The position numbers and the translations under genes were made by a program. A model generated the notes under the pieces. It was not told the origin of the DNA and did no database searches. It worked only from the letters and a program-made list of their open reading frames with translations. Of a stretch of 64,000 nucleotides of DNA, positions 59,601 to 64,000 are shown in pieces; within the stretch, counting starts at the first letter, position 1; every line of letters begins with the position of its first letter. The stretch is from Rhabditoides inermis (Eukaryota > Nematoda > Chromadorea > Rhabditida > Rhabditidae): the NCBI GenBank assembly GCA_963966185.1, contig CAWZYM010000087.1, positions 797,501-861,500 of the forward strand, read 5' to 3'.

Positions 59601-60376
59601 TGCAGAAGACAAAGGGAAAGGTACTGAAGATGGAGGGCAACTACGGCGAGGCGGAGAAGGCCATCATGCTGTTCCACAAGAGGGATAGCGAGGGAGGGGA
59701 TGGAGAGAAGGGAGGAGAAATAGATGGGAAAACGCGAGTCTGGATAGTGCCGAAGGAATTGGCCTTCGCGGGAGTGACGAAGCGCGTAGGAGGATACGTA
59801 CGAATGAAGGAGGCGAAGGAACAGGAGAAGATGGTGCTGGTACTCGAGAAGAGGGCAGCCTGGACAGAGGAATTGGACAAAGTGAGGCTGCCGCAAGGAG
59901 TGCAGGTGGTGGTGGTGCCGCCCCCGCTGACGAGGGCCGAGCGAGCAGACCAGGACTTGTGGGTTGACTGGAGGAAAATCGAGAAGTGGCTGGAGAGGCA
60001 GGAGGATGTGGAGACGACCTGGAGAGTGGAGACGAGCAACAAACTCTCCGCGATAGATTGTCCGTCGCTGGCGCTGGGACCTGATCCGGAATATACCAGG
60101 GGAGGCGTATACGACGGAGCACAAATGGATATCTACGTGAAAGCGGTGTGCGACTGGATTGGTCTCCGTATGAGGAAGCACGAGGGCGCGCTTATTCAGA
60201 GGGGAGGCGGCATGTGCCCCGCACCGCGAGGGCTGCAGAATGGACGCCGGGGAGGACGTGGGGCGTGGAGGGGTGGCCCCGCACCGCGAGGGCTGCAGAA
60301 TGGACGCCGGGGAGGACGTGGGGCGTGGAGGGGTGGCCCGGTGAGGACACACCCGTATCGCCGCGGCGGCTACTGA
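53663..60376 (+). CDS. Ty3/gypsy Gag-Pol polyprotein, 2,237 aa, single frame
   Basis: One uninterrupted frame. Residues 1-510 are Gag: a Glu/Lys-rich coiled-coil region then a capsid-like segment (VKGLERFWTLFNFKYG). Two CCHC knuckles lie at 532-545 and 592-605. The aspartic protease DSGAEAS has its Asp at 665. Reverse transcriptase includes RFCVDYRKVN and YIDD at 1101-1104. RNase H has YTDAS with Asp 1256. Integrase has an HHCC finger from 1476, then D1544, D1604 and E1640 (D,D-35-E), and a GPY/F module near 1783. After about 1845 comes a further 390 residues unlike usual Pol, ending in an RGG-rich tail encoded by the 3' LTR. No frameshift or stop separates Gag from Pol. All catalytic residues look intact, so it may be active. 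It inserted in copy D, on the opposite strand. Confidence 0.95.
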   Translation: MSIYSGEDLLGDGYEGVFAREGEEGDTEMREQEREVMDNIPYKEKRAALEVELVSMKEVVEDMVGKKREWARLPMRVDELVKKYHKTSDPYRDEMYKVITETMKEVDEAVGELEEKWKGMEERMGEKGRHTKVETLLKYRDKLINLMTRIGANSGKQGAERIEALIEAEQWKGEVVEWMEEMQVDNLTDLRERLEEGEKAKDILLQLECTGERGQEACEVVERILKLEEGRWQRNRGREQLEDDLVRRQEDGEWEDKRWLDSEDEGDYEEVQATSAVCSGRGKGSGMDGWTTTTTTPKQERRETRLKTSEWGREVEKEAGSDRRFRDMHMLGSDFEIEPIKKETSVKGLERFWTLFNFKYGRYPEDVKKELLRTKVKETGKLDTLPREIREGTAEGMFKALVARLTEDRQTRAYKAIAKLRTMVRLKDQKVSRYIEEVEKQARIAYDDSEYRANDANLTNMVIGQILSWPDKLQIMKEVMATEKGKQFEKIKKLVYESEQAKMIWDSNGYGTGGGPRVDSNKGNGYGGLKRCYNCNETGHVTMHCPKRVMNKGASRGEGTQAAPNGGAAGSEAATGGGQATKQTSWNGPVKCYNCGGVGHLARNCVSRGPAVRRVEKEKAIDDSTAAGVQQSPGSDTEENEGRVTGLRCKGEAWMMGQRVSIILDSGAEASVISKKTWEAMKGSKEEGEGWKKREDGVCGELVGYGGAKLAVEELVAVDMKMDNTEMRMKKVTFHVVNHDNEEIILGTSALCDLGLTLSFTTGGGFRFQVSDQEAARELPEEAAVRTVERVHIPPGGVRQLTVKGCGSGDMVLWAVKDNGIDSGLCKVWQGKSVIRAVNRSDKSITIQKGEEIGRWATEEWELPTKEREKNRDGDMLERRVEKTIGGNERTEKIMQKIKEGMDQGVDPKVQQELRNLVGEYNDTFALTEQELGTTALVEHVIDTGDSKPIRQKARPVPLALKGEVKGIVQDLLDRKIIRKSNSPWASPVVLVKKKDGSIRFCVDYRKVNEVTKQDAYPLPHIDSMLQNLKGKKWFSTADMHSGYWQVKLDEGTREKSAFVTEGGLHEFNVLPFGLSTSPATYQRLMEVVLGHLLGEEVMVYIDDIIIATDSQERHFVMLREVFRALRDANLMMKPSKCAFMKREVEFLGHIVDEKGVHVDKKKVEKIRDYPVPRNLKEVRTFLGMASYYRKFIRNFAKIANALHALTKKERRWSWGEEENKAFEGLKLKMMTAPVLIQPDIEKAKAGERPFVIYTDASKEGLGAVLCQEGDDKLMHPIYFISKSLSKAEKNYHVTDLEALAVVVAMRQFRRFVMGARVVVYTDHRSLTAIFKSDISDRLWRWSVELQMYAMEIRFVAGKANAVADALSRGGVVSAEQHGTRGADAVIGRIYGGTQCDVEKGEWLRQLEEETEWKELIGEIRKQDGERVCEKWVEGKKVWVDDFLVTEGELRWFNEDGEGKTVVPRKERKGLAMEAHRGMWAGHFHPGKVVDGLKRRFYWPTMKKDVGKWIAECGRCTLANGQPRLTPPLKPYVTAEPFEIVHVDVMQLGLTSQGNKYVLCVIDQFSKLAGAYAIRDKTAEAVAECMMTKWIAEGTRMPKVVVSDKGKEFESRVWEEMCKMAGIEHKVTKGYNPRENGLVERFNKTLQLMLKKKTVGALEWDKVLPYCVYAYNITTNEATGESPYFILHGRDPYWMGREEHAMRPPAVLLSCDDYVTEMCKRMAVVHRAVRERNEKEREKMKRGYDKRAISPSRMPNVGDRVLVYVPTEKRGRTCPKLMNEWDGPYRIIERTEQSATVTRIGEGVNEEPMQVPFDCLKKIPRECVEELEGVTTERKRKGRRVRRLKDAVCRLPLLVTCDDAMHPLKEVKELKEETLESLMKSVRGGPVRTLHNATTAAMRKERVGNIFTLAWMMRNGREEKEEERRNKRFAKFVMTYEPPSEDNPYPELKKEWKGSEPEASDYLLAYRVVAAMSLQYMVELQKTKGKVLKMEGNYGEAEKAIMLFHKRDSEGGDGEKGGEIDGKTRVWIVPKELAFAGVTKRVGGYVRMKEAKEQEKMVLVLEKRAAWTEELDKVRLPQGVQVVVVPPPLTRAERADQDLWVDWRKIEKWLERQEDVETTWRVETSNKLSAIDCPSLALGPDPEYTRGGVYDGAQMDIYVKAVCDWIGLRMRKHEGALIQRGGGMCPAPRGLQNGRRGGRGAWRGGPAPRGLQNGRRGGRGAWRGGPVRTHPYRRGGY
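60198..60212 (+). promoter_or_regulatory. Polypurine tract
   Basis: AGAGGGGAGGCGGCA lies directly before the 3' LTR, the expected primer for plus-strand DNA synthesis. It is inside the coding frame. Confidence 0.75.
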
Positions 60377-61106
60377 GGGGGGTTAGCCCCGCTAGTGTGC
60401 AATAAGCGAGTGACACTAGGTCGCAATAGTAATCGATTTATAAGTCGTTTGTACGTGACTATTGTAAGATTGTTTATGTATTTCGAATTTCCCGCTTGTT
60501 GTTGTGTACGTGCCTGATGTTTTGTTTGTATTACTGTCGTAATGGCCCCGCCCCTTTTGTTGTCGTATGGCGAGGAGCCGAGTAGTTGTTAGTTAGAGAG
60601 TTGATCTGTTTGTGTGTTGGTTGCGTTTTGCCCAGAGATAAAAAGATACACGATTCTTTGGTCTTTTCGATAGATATTGACCGGTCGTATCTCACGCCGG
60701 CGGGAGTTGTTTGCACTCTCGTATCTTTGGTCTTGGAACGTGTGATCAGTACTCTGTGTAGTTTTCCCCCGGTCTGTGATACGCGCGGGGCGATAACGAG
60801 ACACTGTCTGCCCTGTCTGTGATAAGCGGGGGCAGTCAGCGTGAGGCAAATAGAGTGTCAGTGGTTTCGTCTGTGTTAAGCGGAAACCACGTGCAAGGAA
60901 GTGGGTGTGCCTGTCTGTGTTACGCGGGGCTATACCAGTAGAATAGGAAGCTCGTCTGTGATAAGCGGGGCGTCCTTAAGAGTTGTACTTCTCGCTGGTC
61001 TGTGTTACGCGCAGTGAGTAGATACGTGTATTAATTCCAATTACAATAGTATTTGGTGGAGTATTTATATACTCAACACACTACCGCAGTCTTGCTGGAG
61101 TGTACA
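60213..61106 (+). repeat. 3' LTR of Ty3/gypsy element (894 bp)
   Basis: Identical by eye to 52,671-53,564, with TG...CA ends. Its first 164 bp encode the last 54 residues of the polyprotein. Identity of the LTRs implies a very recent insertion. Confidence 0.95.
60766..61019 (+). ncRNA. Six-hairpin RNA array in the 3' LTR
   Basis: Identical copy of the array at 53,224-53,477; see that entry for loops and stems. Here, depending on where polyadenylation occurs, it may also lie near the 3' end of the element's RNA. Confidence 0.7.
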
Positions 61107-61110
61107 AACA
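61107..61110. repeat. Target-site duplication, right (AACA)
   Basis: Matches 52,667-52,670. See the left duplication. Confidence 0.7.
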
Positions 61111-63167
61111 GTTGCTTCTGAATAAGGCCAGTGAAAGAAAACAATCTGAAGAAGAACACCATAAAACCGGCACGATTCACAATGCGCCCCAACCCCTAAT
61201 TTTGACAGGCAAGGAAAGAAAGAGTAATTGTGACATCGATTGCCTCGCAGGTCGAAATTCCACGATGATCTTCTTTAAGGCATTCCCTACCGTCGCGGAG
61301 ATAGTCTTCTCGGGATCATCTGCTGCTCGGATCGGAAGCTGACCCCGATCAGGTACCTCAAAAGTCAAAAACACTCATCATCGAACCACTAGACCGCCCG
61401 GAATCATATCAAAAAGGGAGAGAGAGGAGAGAGGAGCAATACCTCTTCGCCATCTGATGATGATGCAGACGAAATGCTGCTAGGCGTAGCTGCGCGCACA
61501 GATTTTGGCGAGCCAGAAGCGGAGGTGCGACGAGGAGTCTGAAAGAAACACTCTGTATAACATTTGTTCAAAGCCATAATATCACATGATCTCACACTAT
61601 CTGCGGGATACTCGGAACAATACAATACTGGAAACGAAACAACGGCAACGACAAATCATGTACCTTTTCCTTTTCGCATGAGGTACGTCGGGTCGGACGC
61701 AACTGACTTGTACTCGGACTGGGGTGCTGAAAATAAACAATCAGAACATCCCGCCCCATGGTTGGGTTAGAACAATTACATTACTTACTCAACAACAAAA
61801 CGTATGCATAATGTTTCCATTCGTTGCTTACTACAATTTACCATACACTCACCGCCGGGCTCATACGCGAATCCGTCGTGAGCCTTGAGCCAGTGGACGT
61901 CTTGCTCGGGCGGGGAGAAGGGGTCTTGTGGGTGTTTTTCTTTGGGCTGCGAGACCTCGAGCGTGCTGCGAGACCTCGAGCGTACCACTTTCTCGATCAG
62001 CTACAACACTTCCAATAATTGAGAACATTAACGTGCAATACATGCCTGCTTGACTGCTCTCAGCGGACTCCGCTTCTTCGCGGGCGTTCTCAGAGGGGTC
62101 CGCGAAGGCGTTGTTAAGCATTTCGGGGACGCCTAAACCATCACAATACGCGGTAAACCAATAAGTTAACCACCTTTCTCCCCTTCTCGCGTCTCTTCTC
62201 TAGGAGTCGCGCTATTTCCGCCCGCTGCTTCTGTTGCCATACCTGAAAATCCCGGATACAGACTTGATTCATAACTTTGCTAACTTTTCCACCCAGCACT
62301 CACCTTTTGAGCATCACGATCTCGTTCCGAAAACTTGGTCATAGAAACTGGCGCCTGCAACCACACGCGTACATAATAATCACCAATCAGGACACTACAA
62401 CAACACATCTCTGCTCTCATTACATAACACTCACACGTCTCGGCCCTCGCGACGAGTCCAGCCTACGATCAGACGCAGCTGGAGCCTCCCAGTCAACGCC
62501 ATCACGCTCTGCCAGCTCCCGTCGGTCCGACTCCTTCCCCACGTGCACTCTTTTTACCGAGCCGAGTTTCAAGATCTGAAACCAGTACCGATTACATCTC
62601 CCAAAACAACACATATCAGATCTAACAAGCAAGCGACACAAACCTCTGCGTGCGGACGGATCTTCGTTCTCCGAATTCTGAGCAGAAGCGGAAGCGCCAC
62701 TGCCAGTCCGTCCAGTGAGGCTCTTCCCGAGTTCTACTAACGTCTCGTCCTCATCTAACACAACGACCTACAAAAAAAACACACACACACATAACGCCAT
62801 TCCCGCCCGTCATCACCTCCTCTTTCTGCTTCTTAGCGCCGTGCTCGACCAGATCCTTCGCCTTCCTCTTGTCCCTTTCTTTCCCTTCGTCTCTTCCCAT
62901 GCTGCTGGATCGTATATATAAAACAATTCTTGAACAATGTATGTACAATTCATGTCGATACCAACCGGCCAACCGCATTCATCTAACGCGGGAATGGCAC
63001 CCGGTCCCACCCCACAACTCGCAAACTCTCGACGCTAGTTTGTAGGCAGTCCCTATAGAGAGTCGGAGCCAAAAATGCAGCCGCAGAACTCTGACCGGAA
63101 GTGACGTATGGGTCGCAAAAGTTTTGATACCGCGCATGGCATCTTCTGTTTTCGATCAGATGCCAGA

Positions 63168-63236
63168 GCCTTGGTGGCCGAGTGGATAGCGAGATTCCCT
63201 ATCCAGAAGAGAGGCTCTGGTTCGAGTCCGTCTGTC
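63168..63236 (+). repeat. tRNA-like sequence with A and B boxes
   Basis: TGGCCGAGTGG (63,175-63,185) fits an A box and GGTTCGAGTCC (63,219-63,229) is a perfect B box, 44 nt apart. The T stem pairs at only two or three positions and no 7-bp acceptor can be drawn, so a mature tRNA is unlikely. It resembles 1,715-1,800. It is a tRNA pseudogene or SINE head. Confidence 0.5.
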
Positions 63237-63440
63237 GATACTATTTTTTGCAAATTTCTTATGTCTATTCGAGTATTGCGAAAACACACACTATACGTAC
63301 CGAAATGATTTTTATGCTTGTCCAATCGTTATCACAATTTTGAGACTGTAAGCCTATCGTTAGATGGTTGACTGCAATTTCAACTATTTCTGTAGCCTAC
63401 ATTCACTATCTCTGTCTACTCCACTAGCGTGAAAATGAGA

Positions 63441-63490
63441 AAGAGAGAGAGAGCGAGAGAGAGAGAGAGAAAGAAAGAGAGAGAAGATAA
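63441..63490. repeat. (GA)n tract
   Basis: GA with GCGAGAG and GAAAGAAAG interruptions. The rest of 63,240-64,000 is AT-rich and shows no gene I can support. Confidence 0.85.
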
Positions 63491-64000
63491 AATAAAGAAA
63501 AAATATTCGTACCATTCCCATTTATGGTACTAGTGTGTTGATCTAGATGCCAGACCATGGAGACAATTCACATCATTCATAGGCCCAGCCAATGCCGCAC
63601 ACTAGATTCTGTATAGAAGAGATATGCAAATCTCAACACGATTCATTCTTTTGTTTTGTATTTCACCAACTGACAAAATCGCCGACTATGCCGTGTGGAA
63701 ATTTGTGAATGAATGTGTGTATGCATGTCCTAGTCACTCTCCTCTCCTCGATTTGTCTTGCAAGTGTGAGGTGAGAGGGTATCGCTGGCGCAGTACTTCG
63801 GTTTTAACAAATTTAATTGTTTTCACCGACTGACGTTGGTTCGGAATTCAAAACGCAGGTAGATGGTTGAAAAAGGAGTAAGTTTCATTTTACATACGAC
63901 ATGACGGTACGGTGGAGATGCGCTCGGCGACACGGGGCCTGAACTGCTACGACCCTCACTCCAATTCATCCATCGCCCGTCATAGCCACTTATCATCGGA

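Larger units (their letters stand above)
51142..62900 (-). pseudogene. Novel-family gene, copy D, split by a gypsy element
   Basis: N-terminal exons lie right of the element: 62,900-62,817 (ATG start, Lys-rich), 62,767-62,644, about 62,575-62,437, 62,354-62,304, 62,243-62,175 and others down to 61,354-61,240, with TKFSERDRDAQK equivalent to copy A's SKTQFSHREF patch and a GC donor after a TPSRTPLRTPAKKRSP segment. C-terminal exons lie left of it: RCSQLVPLVADLVLFCE, EDGVRVRTACEYAATL, ADKQISKICVLYQWSIGRR, YADDAILLSCASDVLSKIKE, MVAEARYLQHSLTTMIDRL, SAMFVHRTAKQLGVA, LWPAPTRLFQLICGFEPAD, SFLRSISLLESLRGLL and SSYYVDSKAQ, ending IVAVPL-stop at 51,142. The exon near 62,500 is out of phase, and an in-frame TAG lies between the insertion and the first left-hand exon. 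It was probably functional before the insertion. Confidence 0.6.

Noticed and set aside
63168..63236. Functional tRNA gene
   Set aside because: A and B boxes are good, but acceptor and T stems cannot be paired.

Overview
The window looks like nuclear DNA of an invertebrate metazoan. Reasons: genes split into many short exons by GT-AG introns that are often 40-100 nt long; a STARD3/MLN64-like gene, a Dicer-like gene, an SLC2-type sugar transporter and replication-dependent histone sequences; Ty3/gypsy, CR1/Jockey-like and restriction-like-endonuclease LINE elements; and very abundant (GA)n/(TC)n microsatellites. The phylum cannot be fixed from the sequence. No bacterial features and no CRISPR arrays were seen.

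Layout. 0-2.5 kb: AT-rich DNA with tRNA-like repeats and a small inverted-repeat element. 2.9-4.1 kb: 156-bp minisatellite. 4.3-6.8 kb: minus-strand multi-exon gene of unknown function. 7.5-11.1 kb: intact 19-exon minus-strand gene (copy A, 660 aa) of a family I do not recognise. 11.7-12.4 kb: further minus-strand exons. 12.7-13.0 kb: MITE. 14.2-18.8 kb: plus-strand exons, including copy B of the family (probably degenerate). 19.4-28.9 kb: a nested inverted-repeat composite with a 1.28-kb palindrome around a 64-bp tandem array, a LINE fragment and a 13-unit array of 240 bp. 29.6-31.5 kb: copy C. 32.7-36.7 kb: STARD3-like gene. 36.8-38.4 kb: gag-only retroelement relic. 39.5-40.7 kb: unidentified exons. 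41.4-42.5 kb: 5'-truncated LINE. 43.3-44.0 kb: histone H4 with a 7-nt insertion and a truncated H2B. 44.9-46.2 kb: SLC2-like transporter remnant. 46.9-50.3 kb: Dicer-like remnant interrupted by an antisense LINE (47.7-49.7 kb). 51.1-62.9 kb: copy D of the family, split by a young 8.4-kb Ty3/gypsy element (52,671-61,106) with identical LTRs. 63-64 kb: tRNA-like sequence, microsatellite and otherwise nothing recognised.

The most interesting signals are: (1) six RNA hairpins in the gypsy LTR that share one 14-nt loop while their stems differ in sequence but stay paired; (2) the roughly 390-residue extra C-terminal region of its polyprotein, whose RGG-rich tail is encoded by the 3' LTR; (3) the A-D gene family, with shared intron positions and phases; (4) a Dicer-like gene that skips the whole ATP-binding part of the helicase; (5) the nested palindrome and satellite composite. 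Exon models were assembled by eye from splice motifs, reading phase and agreement between copies; no database search was run.
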